From Nematopogon swammerdamellus (Eukaryota; Arthropoda; Insecta; Lepidoptera; Adelidae), in NCBI GenBank assembly GCA_946902875.1, contig OX336348.1:13479741-13543740 (forward strand): a stretch of DNA of 64,000 bases, read 5' to 3'. Position 1 is the first letter of the stretch. Each line of letters opens with the position of its first letter. Shown here in pieces: positions 50,936 to 60,629 of the stretch. A program made the position numbers and the translations under genes. Below the pieces are notes generated by a model, which saw only the letters and a program-made list of their open reading frames with translations, did not search any database and was not told where the DNA came from.

Positions 50936-51447
50936 AAGCAATGACGTGGCCTCTGGCCTCTTATAGCCTCTGTTTGGCATTCCTGCTCTGTACACCACCG
51001 TCGAGTAAGTGCATACAAGGTGAAAAAAAGTCTTAGCAACACTCGTTAAGTGCTAAAAAGCTTTGTCAGCCCTTTTCCTGGCTTTGCTGAATCTTTTTTT
51101 TTTCCAGTCGGCTTCTTAAATCCGCCCTTAGCGAGTAACTTGCTGACTTGAGTTGAAAATATACGTTACCTATTTTCTCAATTCTAAAAAGTTTTGCTTG
51201 CGACCAGCCGAGTTACACTCGATATAGATCAAAGGATTGGTTTCGCAGGCTGACGATTAGAAATAGGTATACTCAGCATATTATTGTCTTCTCTGTTACT
51301 TTGGTTCAATGCTCGCTTATATTCTGTGCCATGTGAACAGAACGAATCGCGACCAATTATAACGCATTTATTAAAAAAATCATTAAATCAAAGGCACACA
51401 TAGCTTTTTTTTTACGATTGCAGACTGTCGGTCTAGCTATATTTTAA
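50936..51447. other. Intron sequence without recognised feature
   Basis: No ORF or repeat end recognised. Confidence 0.4.
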
Positions 51448-51591
51448 TGCCGGCACTTCACTTGGCTTAGCGTATCCGTGTAATTGGCAAAAATTTCCTT
51501 TTCGTCTCCCTTTAATGGCTTGTTTAGAGCAAAATAAAACTAAAATGTTTGCAACAAACACGAATACGCTAAGCCAAGTGAAGTGCCGGCA
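51448..51591. mobile_element. PIF/Harbinger-type MITE, 144 bp
   Basis: 28-bp perfect inverted repeats (TGCCGGCACTTCACTTGGCT + TAGCGTAT) with 3-bp duplication TAA (51445-51447, 51592-51594). TAA target and compact size fit PIF/Harbinger. Confidence 0.85.
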
Positions 51592-51654
51592 TAACAGGTA
51601 ACTTGTCAGCCAATTTTTTTTAATTATTTTTTTCTATTGCTTCCGAAGTGTTCC

Positions 51655-52200
51655 GAACTAGCAGGCTGTGCCCGAGGTCGAAGCCTCAAGGCCCATTTGC
51701 ACATTGATTAGTGATTAGTGCGAGTGTTTAGTGCAGGTGCTTAGTGATTAGTACTAAACACGTTCGGACCTCAATTGATTAGTGCGAGTGTTTAGTGATT
51801 AGCGAAGTAGAATGATTAGGAGCGTGTTCTATTTTTTGCGAGTGCGAGTGTTGAGTGCTTATAGTGCAGGTATTTAGTGTTTAGCACTCACATCGTTTGG
51901 ACAGGGTATGATTAGTGTTTAGTGTTTAGTAAACCGTTTGCGAGTAACCACGTACCCGCGCGTCCCGACACGTTCGGACAGTTTTTACTAAACGCAACAG
52001 CTAGACAGTATTGGACACTACTCGCACTAAACACTAATCACTAATCACTCGCAATAAACACTAATCACTACTCACTCGCACTCGCACTAATCAAAGTGCA
52101 AATGGGCCTTCAGGCGCAGCCAATATCACCCCCGAGGAGGTGCCAGTCCGGCTTGGATGTGGACTAATGTCGCTGGGGAAAGGCTATTTACCCGCGATTT
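51655..52200 (+). repeat. L repeat split by a MITE
   Basis: GCCCGAGGTCGAAGCCTCA then, after the insertion, GGCGCAGCCAATATCACCCC, GGTGCCAGTCCGGCTTGGAT, CTAATGTCGCTGGGGAAAGG. The same sequence without insertion is at 57225-57335. Confidence 0.75.
51689..52109. mobile_element. PIF/Harbinger-like MITE, 421 bp
   Basis: AGGCCCATTTGCAC and GTGCAAATGGGCCT ends (25 of 26 bp match when extended), 3-bp duplication TCA. The interior is built of ATTAGTG and GTTTAGTG words in both orientations. The empty site is visible at 57250-57275. Confidence 0.85.
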
Positions 52201-52782
52201 GATATTTGTTATTATATTCGCCAATGTGATATTCCAGAGTACAGAGTTTTCAAAACGAAGCGTTTCGAAAATATTTGTAGTCTAGAATGGCACAGGCGTG
52301 CAGCGAGTACCTTGAAGCACTGAAGAACCAGCCAGTCATTCATTAATCTACAATGTAAGAAAGCCAACGAAGTTTGTAGAAATGTATGTCGTAAGGAGGA
52401 AAGGGGCACTTAACGATGCGATCCGGCAATACAAATAATATTTTTATCAATTTAATGACGGGCACAGGTGACGTCACATGTCCGCCATCTTGATTTTACG
52501 ACTTGACGAATCGTAAAGTATAAGTTGGCGCGAAAAGGCGGCGCGTTCCGAAATATCATCACTCGCTGCGAAAATTTTATCACTTTGTTTTTTTACGTGT
52601 TAAATAAACTTTGTTAATTTATTTATAGAAATGTTAGAATAATTTATGGCAGATTTTGCTATTTTCTCCTAAATCACCTGCAGCATGAATTGCATACTAA
52701 TGGACAGTTAAGCGAAGGTGGGGAAATTGAGGCTTAGTCATTTAATAGGTATCATGCCATATGTTTTAATTCATAATTTGTG
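52201..52782. other. Intron sequence without recognised feature
   Basis: No ORF or repeat end recognised. Confidence 0.4.
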
Positions 52783-53090
52783 ACATAAAAAGAATAGCCC
52801 CACCGCATCTCTCCCGTACATGTCGTAAAAGGCGACTAAGGGATAAGGAAAACATGTCATAACGGCGACAGGGTAGCCAAGCCACCTCTCACCCTGGCAC
52901 GGTCCTCCCACCGAGTTATGTAGCAGGTGAGTCTCCATGCCTTACTTGCTACTTGATAGGTTGTCTTGTCCTAATACATTGCTAAATGTGGTGGTCGGTG
53001 TTGTTCTGTAATTTACAAGATCACTTGCAGCACAACACCAACCACTCTGCTTACCTCGATTGTCGGGATACAGCGTGTGGTATGTATTAT
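52783..53090 (+). repeat. C element, 5'-truncated
   Basis: AAAGAATAGCCCCACCGCAT to CAGCGTGTGGTATGTATTA. Confidence 0.8.
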
Positions 53091-53146
53091 TTGGAAAGCT
53101 TTGCATGAATTGAGGCGGACAATTGCCTACTTTAATCACATAATGC

Positions 53147-53605
53147 TTAAGACGAGACGGAAGTTAACTTTATCCATACAAAATCGTCTTTCGACATTTA
53201 TGTTTTTTAACCCCCCCCCCCCCCCCCCCCCCCCCACCCCCCCCCCCCTAAACCTTATCTGATTTTTAAAATATTTTTTCTTGTCTTAAGGACAGTCCAA
53301 TCCACGTTCCTGTCATGTTTTGTTTAGATGAATTAATATACCTAAAACACCGGAGCTAAAAATGTGTATTTCGACCGAAAAAAATTGAATTTTTATTTTA
53401 TTTTTTTGATGTCATGAAGTTTAAGCTTTATTGAGTCATCGATTTAGATATTCAAAAAATAAAAAGATAGAGAGATAGTAGATTCGACTGTCCTTATTAC
53501 AATAAACAAAGAATTGTTAAAATCGGATAAGGTTTAGGGGGGTAAAAAACCTAAATGCCGAAAGACAATTTTGTATGGAGAAAGTTAACTTCCGTCTCGT
53601 CTTAA
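53147..53605. mobile_element. TTAA-flanked foldback MITE, second copy
   Basis: TTAA GACGAGACGGAAGTTAACTT ... AAGTTAACTTCCGTCTCGTC TTAA. A poly-C run of uneven length (about 53211-53249) lies in the left arm and GGGGGG in the right. Uninterrupted at the site where 5691-6079 inserted in the first copy. Confidence 0.85.
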
Positions 53606-53939
53606 TAGTACTAGCGTGGCTTTAAGAGGCTTAATAAAACAGGATTGCCGGGAGACGTGGGGATTTCGGAACGCGCTTTGCAGGAGCATAGACACCGCTG
53701 CTCTTGACACTCAAACGCAATAACTTACGTTCCCGCCTCTTTTCTTTGCCCATTTCGTTTTCTTTTTGTCTGTGGGTATTTCTAGTTTTCTTTGCAGTAG
53801 GAATGAATAGTGGTACTTGAAAAAAAAAACAATTCTTGAGACTATAAAAAGGGGGCCATTTAATTTTAACTAAATAGGCACTAAGTATTAAGTTGATATG
53901 GTGATACGATGCAAAGATTAAATATTTTTTTTAATGATC

Positions 53940-54075
53940 CTGACATGGTAATTACCAGTGATGTGAGAACAATAACAACTTAGGTGCCATATCTGCGCTT
54001 CCCCTTTGGTCGTTGTACCGACTATACTGCACGGAAAACACGAACCTCTATGGTATCATCCGGGCCGGACAGGCC
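53940..54075 (-). repeat. S2 SINE, diverged fragment
   Basis: TGACATGGTAATTACCAGTG, TTAGGTGCCATATCTGCGCT, CTGCACGGAAAACACGAACC, ATCCGGGCCGG. Older than other copies. The preceding 53606-53939 shows no recognised feature. Confidence 0.5.
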
Positions 54076-54397
54076 TGAGCAACAGCGCCATCTATGAACA
54101 GGCGCACACACCAACTTATTGTTGGAGTAGCTGCTCGCTCATAGATGGCGCTTATGTTTTTTTTTATTTAGACAAAGTCCCATTTGCTGCAGCAAAATTA
54201 CCGAACAGGGAAAACTGCTTCATTCATATTAGAGAGCGTCTATCTGTCAAAACAGCATTGAGGGTTCCTATGTGTACAGATTTACCCGTAATTATCGGTA
54301 TGTACCGTATTTACTATACGGTAAATACCGATTACATTATTAGGTAATATAATCTTCACAATCTGGCAACACGAATTTAAGCACTGAGCCAATTGCG

Positions 54398-54509
54398 CCA
54401 ACACGAATTTAGAGTTAAGTAGCGAGGTTATGGATTTAAACGCGGTTCCCACAGTCAACGGGTACTAGCTTAACGAGTTAACTGGTTTATATAGTTAAAT
54501 TCGTGTTGG
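54398..54509. repeat. Short inverted-repeat element
   Basis: CCAACACGAATTTA and TAAATTCGTGTTGG, 112 bp apart end to end, with GTTAAG/CGAGTTAAC inside. Possible small MITE. Confidence 0.4.
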
Positions 54510-54651
54510 GAACAGTGGATCCAACATAACGGCGAACGCTCTCTACCATTCGTGTATAAATCGTACTTAATCTACTACTTGTTACCTAGGCAAAAAGTCG
54601 TTCAGTCTAGTTCTAGTATGACATGCATGTGCAGTCACTTCCGTGTGCTAA

Positions 54652-54851
54652 NNNNNNNNNNNNNNNNNNNNNNNNNNNNNNNNNNNNNNNNNNNNNNNNN
54701 NNNNNNNNNNNNNNNNNNNNNNNNNNNNNNNNNNNNNNNNNNNNNNNNNNNNNNNNNNNNNNNNNNNNNNNNNNNNNNNNNNNNNNNNNNNNNNNNNNNN
54801 NNNNNNNNNNNNNNNNNNNNNNNNNNNNNNNNNNNNNNNNNNNNNNNNNNN
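54652..54851. other. Assembly gap (200 N)
   Basis: Exactly 200 N, a placeholder length. The right flank begins inside an S2 copy, so the gap probably hides the rest of that SINE and more. Confidence 0.99.
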
Positions 54852-54910
54852 GGGCTGACATCACGGATGTTGTATGTGATGTAGCCAACCGTGTAAGTTT
54901 CCATAAAATA
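54852..54910 (+). repeat. S2 SINE 3' end after the gap
   Basis: GGGCTGACATCACGGATGTT to GTAAGTTTCCATAAAATAAA. Confidence 0.8.
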
Positions 54911-55090
54911 AAATTGTCAAAATGATCTTTGCCTGCCTATTTATGGCGAAAACAATGGGGGAAGGTGTTGAACTAAGCTTGCGATGAATTCACCGAACAT
55001 ATCCGGGCCCATCGGCAGTACAGGAGGGTGTCAAGGTCGGGACTCGGGACTAGCGAGTGGCCACTCTAAATTTCCCGCGCATGCTTCACG

Positions 55091-55117
55091 TTTCGGCTCT
55101 TATCAAGCCCTCGTCAG
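55091..55117 (-). ncRNA. Hammerhead-like motif
   Basis: The minus strand reads CTGACGA, then GGGCTTGATAAGAGCC (five-pair helix GGCTT/GAGCC after one extra base), then GAAAC. CTGANGA and GAAA are the invariant parts of the hammerhead core. Stems I and III are not proven. Confidence 0.4.
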
Positions 55118-56554
55118 CTAAGTCTGCGTTGACTAGGACGCGGGGGAACCCACCAGTCCCGCTCTCGACCTCCCTCTCTCTACCTATCCATATTCTGTAG
55201 GATGCTTCCAGTGACGTTTTCGAAGCTCTCTCCATATATGAGCTTAGGGTCGTCGATCTTGGCAGCCCTAGATTCAGGGACGTATTTATAGCTTCCACAT
55301 GGGGGGTGTTCTGACGAAATAGGGATCGGCTCAACTCAATAAGATTCTAGTGTTCCTGTTGAATCGTTCTGTATTTCGGCCTAGAGGGGTAGGTACCGAT
55401 ACTGAAAGTTCTATAATTGTGTGGCAAGCAGGTTGAATTCGACAAAAAAAAAATTGTATACAGGGCTCCCAGAAACCGACGATAATCCTTTGACAGCTGA
55501 TAGGGCTTGCTAATTACCTTTCAGAATATCTAATTTTAGGTTTAGTAAAAATGGCTTAGTTTTTGAGATATTGTCATTTTTGTAAAAATCCGAAATTTTA
55601 TCCCTAGGCTCATTTTTTTAAATGCCACAAGTACAAATGCAAGATTTTACTTACTTACCGATTTCCCCAATAATTTATGAGATATTGTTATTGAACTGCA
55701 AAAGGACCTCGAAAGGAGACGGATACGCTTTCATACAATCTTGGGCCCGATTGTAAAAATATGAAAATGGTGTCAATTAATAGCCTAAATATCATTAAAT
55801 CTTCACTGAAAATTCAGCAGATTTTGGCAATCTGAGAGCAAAGTTTTTAGAGATTTAGTAAAAGTTAGGTTAACTATTTATAGACATAACATAGGCGCAG
55901 CAACCAGACCCACCGCTTATTAACCACTCAAAATTCACTTCTATAGATCTGCTGTTGATGTTTGCTTCAAAATAATAAAATAATGCAATATAATATCGAA
56001 ACTTTTTCAGAATTCTAGTTATTTATGTTTTGTAAATATTATGAAATGAAAATACAACTGACAGCTATGACAGCTCGTCTTCTTTATAAATTATTTCCTT
56101 TTATCACAGACTTTATATGGATACTAGCGTCCTTTTATTGTTGTCAATGTTTCATTTTTTTAAATAGTAAAATGTTAATTATTGTAATAGATTTAATTAT
56201 TTTAATAATAATTGAGTTATTCATTTGGTGCTAGCGTTTTTATTTTTAAATGTTTAAAATCATGTATGTACATAATAGATATTTAGTTTAATCGTAATCT
56301 TTTTTTAGGCCTTTTTTTTAAGATTTCTCGCTTTATAGATTAAGAATTGGGTTGATATTTTACAGTTTGATAAAGAAAAATATAACCATTTTTTGAACCA
56401 TACCTCATTTTATTACAATCGGGCCCAAACATCCCCGTCTCTTTTGATAACTGTTCTACCAACTACGAATTGGAATAAAATAAACACTTGAAGTAATTGG
56501 TCTTTATTAACCTGTTAAATTAGATGTTCAAATTGTTTACCACCTGCACGAATG

Positions 56555-56764
56555 CTAGCTTGACATCTTCTCACAAATGCCCAGTTGATGCTTCGAGCAA
56601 GTACTCGATGCAAGTGCAGATACGTCCACCTGAGCTACTGCGATAATTCTTTCTTTGAGCTCTATTAAGTTTTCCACCGGTTTCCCGTAAACTTTTTCTT
56701 TTAAATAACCCCAATGATAAAAATCTAACCGATTTAAATCCGGTGATCTAAACGTCCGATCCAT
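56555..56764 (-). pseudogene. Mariner-type transposase C-terminal remnant
   Basis: The minus frame reads PDLNRLDFYHWGYLKEKVY, then ENLIELKERI. PDL/N..DFY.WGYLK around the third catalytic acid is typical of mariner-type transposases of insects. A decayed partner in + orientation is at 56950-57100 (PDLNSLEFFYWGYLKEKVY). Confidence 0.65.
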
Positions 56765-57224
56765 CTGTGGGGATGTGCTTGGTCTAAAAAATTACGCACT
56801 TCTCTAGCGCTGGGCAGCCATCATTTTGCAACCACATCGCCCTCCGTATGGCCAATCGTACATGTTCTAAAAGACTGTTGCAGTAACTCAAGATTATTTC
56901 GCCCGTTTAGAGTCTCTGCAATTCAACGGACGTCTTGTGGCCTCCTAGCCACCTGTATCCCCACAGATGGATCGGACATCTAGGGACGTCTAGATCGCCG
57001 GATTTAAATTCGTTGGAATTTTTCTATTGGGGCTATTTAAAAGAAAAAGTTTACAGGTCCCGGTGGAAAGCATGATAGAGCTGAAAGAAAGAATTACGGC
57101 AGTAGCTCAGGTGGACGTATCTGCAGTGCAGATACGTCCACTTGTACGTACTCGATGCAAGTGCAGTCTGCACTTGCATCGAGTACATGCTCGACGCATC
57201 AACCGGGCATTTTTTTTATTTATT

Positions 57225-57350
57225 GCTACGAGCTGGGTGGCTATGCCCGAGGTCGAAACCTCAAGCGCAGCCAAATTCACCGCCGACGTGCCAGTCCGGC
57301 TTGGAGGTGGACTAATGTTGCTGGGGAAAGGCTTTTGAAGATCCGTGGAT
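57225..57350 (+). repeat. L repeat
   Basis: TGCCCGAGGTCGAAACCTCA, GCGCAGCCAAATTCACCG, GTGCCAGTCCGGCTTGGAGG. Gives the empty site of the 51689 MITE. Confidence 0.7.
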
Positions 57351-57596
57351 TGTAGGAGTGGGGAAAGATATTCCCTGGGAGCCCGTTCCACACCTTTGCA
57401 TTTGTGAGAAGATGTCGAGCTAGCATTCGTGCAGGTGGTAAACAATTTGAACATCTAATTTAACAGGTTAATAAAGACCAATTACTTCAAGTGTTTATTT
57501 TATTCCAATTCGTAGTTGGTAGAACAGTTACCAAATTTCGAGGTCCTTTTGCAGTTCAATAACAATATCTCATAAATTATTGGGCATATCGGTTAG

Positions 57597-57600
<4 letters not shown>

Positions 57601-57632
<32 letters not shown>

Positions 57633-58048
57633 GAAACTGACACGGTTGGCTACATCACCTACAACATCCGTGATGTCAGCCCATAACACCGGGTGAACTA
57701 GGTGCTATGTCAGTGCTTCCCTTCATTTCGCGTCGGCTACACTGAACTGGACGGAAAACACGAACTATTTACATAGCCGTTCCGACCGACGTTTCGCTCA
57801 GTGCGGTGGTACCAACCCGGCCGGGATAAACCCTACCACCCAGTAAGGTAAGAAGGGAAGGGACCTACAGTTTAACGTGGAATCCGAACCACGGTCAGCC
57901 TCCAACGGTCGGGCGGTCACCCATCCAATAACTGACCGCACCACTGAGCTGCCGAGGCTGACGATCCCTTAGTCGACTTTTACGACATGCGACGGGGAGA
58001 GATGCAGTGGGGCTATTCTTTTTAAGTACCGACCCCACACGGTACATC
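57601..58048 (-). repeat. Three-module composite SINE (C head + S2 head + S2 core)
   Basis: Read on the minus strand: C module (GTGTGGGGTCGGTACTTAAA, AGTCGACTAAGGGATCGTC), then the S2 tRNA/5S head (CCTCGGCAGCTCAGTGGTGC, TATTGGATGGGTGACCGCCC, GTGGTTCGGATTCCACG), then the full S2 core and a 29-base A-tail. TAGTGAT at 57594-57600 and 58049-58055 flanks the whole. Confidence 0.9.
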
Positions 58049-58686
58049 TAGTGATGTACTATTTTAAAAACTACATTAGATGGGCGTATTTTTGTTGCAT
58101 AATGCCACTTTAGTGTATTTTTTTTCACCGCGAAGGGCCAAATTCAAGGGATAAGGCTGAAAAAAAATGTGGCTCTTAAGTCGTTTTTAAGCTAAGTAAG
58201 ATTAAACATGAAAAAATAAATTATACCTTTTGAAAGCCTTACTTTTCAGTAATATTAGACAAAAACCAGATTTAAGAAAATCTTGCATTTGTACTTGTGG
58301 CATTTAAAAAACACAAAAATGACAATATCTCAAAAATTAAGCCATTTTTACTAAACCTAAAATTAGATATTCTGAGAGGTAATTAGCAGTACTATCAGCT
58401 GTCAAAGGATTATTGTCGCTTTCTGGGACACCCTGTATAGTATAGAAGTTTGAAAATTTAATTATATCTAGTGTAAGCTGCGTGTCGAAGGGGGGGTCCG
58501 GACCCCCTAAACCCCCCCCCTTATATACGTCCCTGCCTAGATTCTTGAAGAGACTGTAGAGCGACTTCGCCGGTAGTCCTCTTGCTCCGACTTCCACAGC
58601 GAAGAGATCAGTCTTGAATCCGTTTCTCACAATCCGGTCTACTAAGTTGCAACAAACAACAACAACAACAATCCGTATCATTGCAG

Positions 58687-58879
58687 GTTCCGCGCTTGCC
58701 TCAAGCTTGCCGACACTTCAGTCTCCAACATGGTCGGCAAGCTGTTCTTCAACGTGGTGCAGACCAAGTGTTTCGTGCTCAAGCCGAGCAAAGTCTGCGT
58801 TCAGCGCTCCTGGTGGGGCAAGTGCCTCAAGCGGGGATACACCAAGCAGGCGCACTTGAGGGACAACCTGCCTTACTAG
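58687..58879 (+). CDS. Secreted phospholipase A2, C-terminal exon
   Basis: Acceptor ATCCGTATCATTGCAG; exon of 1 base plus 63 codons and TAG (58877-58879). It encodes FRACLKLAD, SNMVGKLFFNVVQTKCFVL, KPSKVC, WWGKC and ends RDNLPY. FRACL directly follows the CRCDER/CRCDRR end of the catalytic exons. The four Cys and the VGKLFFNVVQ.KCF strand fit the C-terminal half of group III PLA2s, where they complete the disulfide-bonded fold. The stop gives a normal C-terminus with no extension. The acceptor has a weak pyrimidine tract, preceded by a CAA repeat and, 36 bases upstream, a retroelement remnant. No AATAAA follows before the F repeat begins at 58968; one AATAAA is at 59285-59290 inside a hAT element. 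Confidence 0.9.
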
Positions 58880-59222
58880 CTTGGGCGCCGCCATCTTGAA
58901 ATATTTTGACAGATCAGCCATTTTGTTAGTGCGCGCGTGCGCCAATATAGAATGTGCATCAATGATGTTATAAGTTAAAAGGAGGTAGATAGGTTATCTT
59001 AGCTCCCAAGCGGCACATTAAATACAAGACCACAGTCCTGTCTGAAGTTAGTCGCCCACCAACTACGCACGCGTTCGGACCGCTAACCACGAGCCGCTAA
59101 CACATCGAAAATGCTGTCGTGTGTAATGAGATTCTGCACTAATTCTAATAATTTGAATAAGACTATTCGAGTCGGCGCATCACTGTAAAGTTCTTCCTCC
59201 AACTTTTCAAGGACGTGCCATG

Positions 59223-59975
59223 CAAAGATTTAAATAGTTTAGATTCCTAATAGGACGCTAGCACTCGTCACCAAAAATGCGAACAATAAAAGCGCTCGAA
59301 CGAATAACTATCTCTGTCGCACTAATGGATTGCGTATGTTGCTGTCTAATATTAATGAGTTGCATGCCATACATTTAAAGGTGCGTACAGACATCGCGAG
59401 GCATGCGGTGCGAATGGTTCGTCACGCATGCTTCAACCTGAGGCATGCGCGTAAAGGTGCGTACAGACATCGCGAGGCATGCGGCGCGAATGGTTCGTCA
59501 CGCATGCCTCGGGCTGTCTGGACGTGAGTGCTCACTGTGAGCATTCGCCGCGTACGCTCGTTGCAAGGCTGCCTCAGTGCGAGCCGTGCGTTCCGTGTGG
59601 ACGGCGCACGCAACACAATAACAGCCGTCCACACGGAACGCACGGCTCGCACTGAGGCAGCGCGTTAATTGCCTCGCAACTAGAATGCTCACAGTGAGCA
59701 CTCACGTCCACACAGCCCGAGGCATGCGTGACGAACAATTCGCGCCGCATGTCTGCGTCAGCTTGAGCATGTGCGTGCGTGGTTGTTTGCGTGCTCAGCT
59801 TGAGCATGTGCCGTTCAGGAGTTATGCATAAATGTTGCGCGCATGCCTCAGGTTGAAGCAAGCGTGACGAACCGTTCGCGCCGCATGCCTCGCGATGTCT
59901 GTACGCACCTTAATGCTAACGTGTTTGATAGCGTGCCGGGTATGGCGAAGCTGTATCTAACTATTTAAATCTTTG
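59223..59975. mobile_element. hAT-type MITE, 753 bp
   Basis: CAAAGATTTAAATAGTT and AACTATTTAAATCTTTG ends with 8-bp duplication GTGCCATG (59215-59222, 59976-59983). Confidence 0.85.
59379..59910. mobile_element. PIF/Harbinger-like MITE nested in the hAT
   Basis: AGGTGCGTACAGACATCGCG ... CGCGATGTCTGTACGCACCT with TAA on both sides. Nearly the whole 532 bp is a GC-rich palindrome centred near 59616 (GCCGTCCACACGGAACGCAC). The left end is duplicated internally at 59455-59510. Confidence 0.8.
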
Positions 59976-60049
59976 GTGCCATGTGTGAGCACTGAATGTC
60001 ATATAGATACTAACCTATCTTTCCTAAAATATCATTGATGTGCATGGAG

Positions 60050-60560
60050 CATTTTGACAGTCGATCCCCGTACAGAGTGGGATATGGCACAGAACCTTAC
60101 AATCAGAACCTACACTGATTCCCAGGTTCCAGGCGTGCAATTTACGAAGACCGTAAATAGTGCTCTAAGACTTCGTTCTGGCCACATTCCATTGAATAAA
60201 TTTAAATTTCTGATGAAAATGAAAGATTCTCCAAATTGTGATCGGTGTAACAAGGAGGATGATAACTATATACCTACAATTTGCTGATGCGAATGTGGTA
60301 AGAACGAGGAGTTACGGAGGGAATTGCAGACGTCACTTAGGGTGGACAGACTCAATTTGTTTTTTTAGTATACCTACATAAACTGTTGGCGAGCCCAAGT
60401 GAGAGGGATTTAGTAGTTAATTGTGTTGGATTTCGTTGAGCGTTCTCTATCCCTTGGGTGCTCCGGGCCCTAAGTGATAGCGAAGATGAGTATTGTGGGG
60501 CTGATATTAACAAATCATTGTTAGAAGCCCAAAAAATAATAATAATTAAGCCCCTCTGGA
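60050..60560 (+). pseudogene. LINE ORF2 C-terminal fragment with zinc-knuckle-like motif
   Basis: VQFTKTVNSALRLRSGHIPL, NKFKFLMKMKDSPNCDRCNK, EDDNYI then frame damage, ECGKNEELRRELQTS. LR.GH...N.F...M....SPNC..C...ED..H...EC is the conserved C-terminal motif of non-LTR retrotransposons. 5' truncated. Confidence 0.6.
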
Positions 60561-60629
60561 GCGCCCTATATAGAAGAGTTTATCTTGTGTTTTTCATGCT
60601 GATAGAGATGGGATGGGTCTCCACGAGTA

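Larger units (their letters stand above)
55459..58437. mobile_element. Mariner-like foldback element
   Basis: TACAGGGCTCCCAGAAAC ... GCTTTCTGGGACACCCTGTA between TA dinucleotides. Arms of roughly 1 kb are inverted copies: GATAATCCTTTGACAGCTGA/GCTGTCAAAGGATTATTGTC; TTGTTATTGAACTGCAAAAG/TTTTGCAGTTCAATAACAAT; AATTTAACAGG/CCTGTTAAATT. The 55760-56400 segment has no partner. Confidence 0.75.
55275..58535. mobile_element. hAT element carrying a mariner-like foldback
   Basis: Ends CAGGGACGTAT and ATACGTCCCTG with 8-bp duplication CCTAGATT (55267-55274, 58536-58543). Own sequence is only 55275-55456 and 58440-58535; everything between is later insertion. Removing it restores the host reading frame. 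Confidence 0.85.
55086..58650 (-). pseudogene. Retroelement ORF remnant split by a hAT insertion
   Basis: The minus frame reads LVDRIVRNGFKTDLFAVEVG and PAKSLYSLFKN at 58650-58544, then, across the insertion, continues in frame as LPRSTTLSSYMERASKTSL, EASYRIWIGRE and NADLADEGLIRAET followed by a stop (55274-55080). The FAVEVGARG motif is one I associate with retroelement polyproteins, but I cannot name the class. Its last codons overlap a hammerhead-like motif. Confidence 0.6.
58968..60037 (-). repeat. F repeat split by a hAT element
   Basis: Reverse F from TTATAAGTTAAAAGGAGGTA to AAGGACGTGCCATG, resuming GTGCCATGTGTGAGCACTGA to CTTTCCTAAAATATCATTGA. Confidence 0.8.

Noticed and set aside
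54552..54925. Open frames across the N gap
   Set aside because: They consist mostly of unknown residues.
59285..59290. AATAAA as the PLA2 polyadenylation signal
   Set aside because: It lies inside a hAT insertion about 400 b after the stop; possible but unsupported without transcripts.
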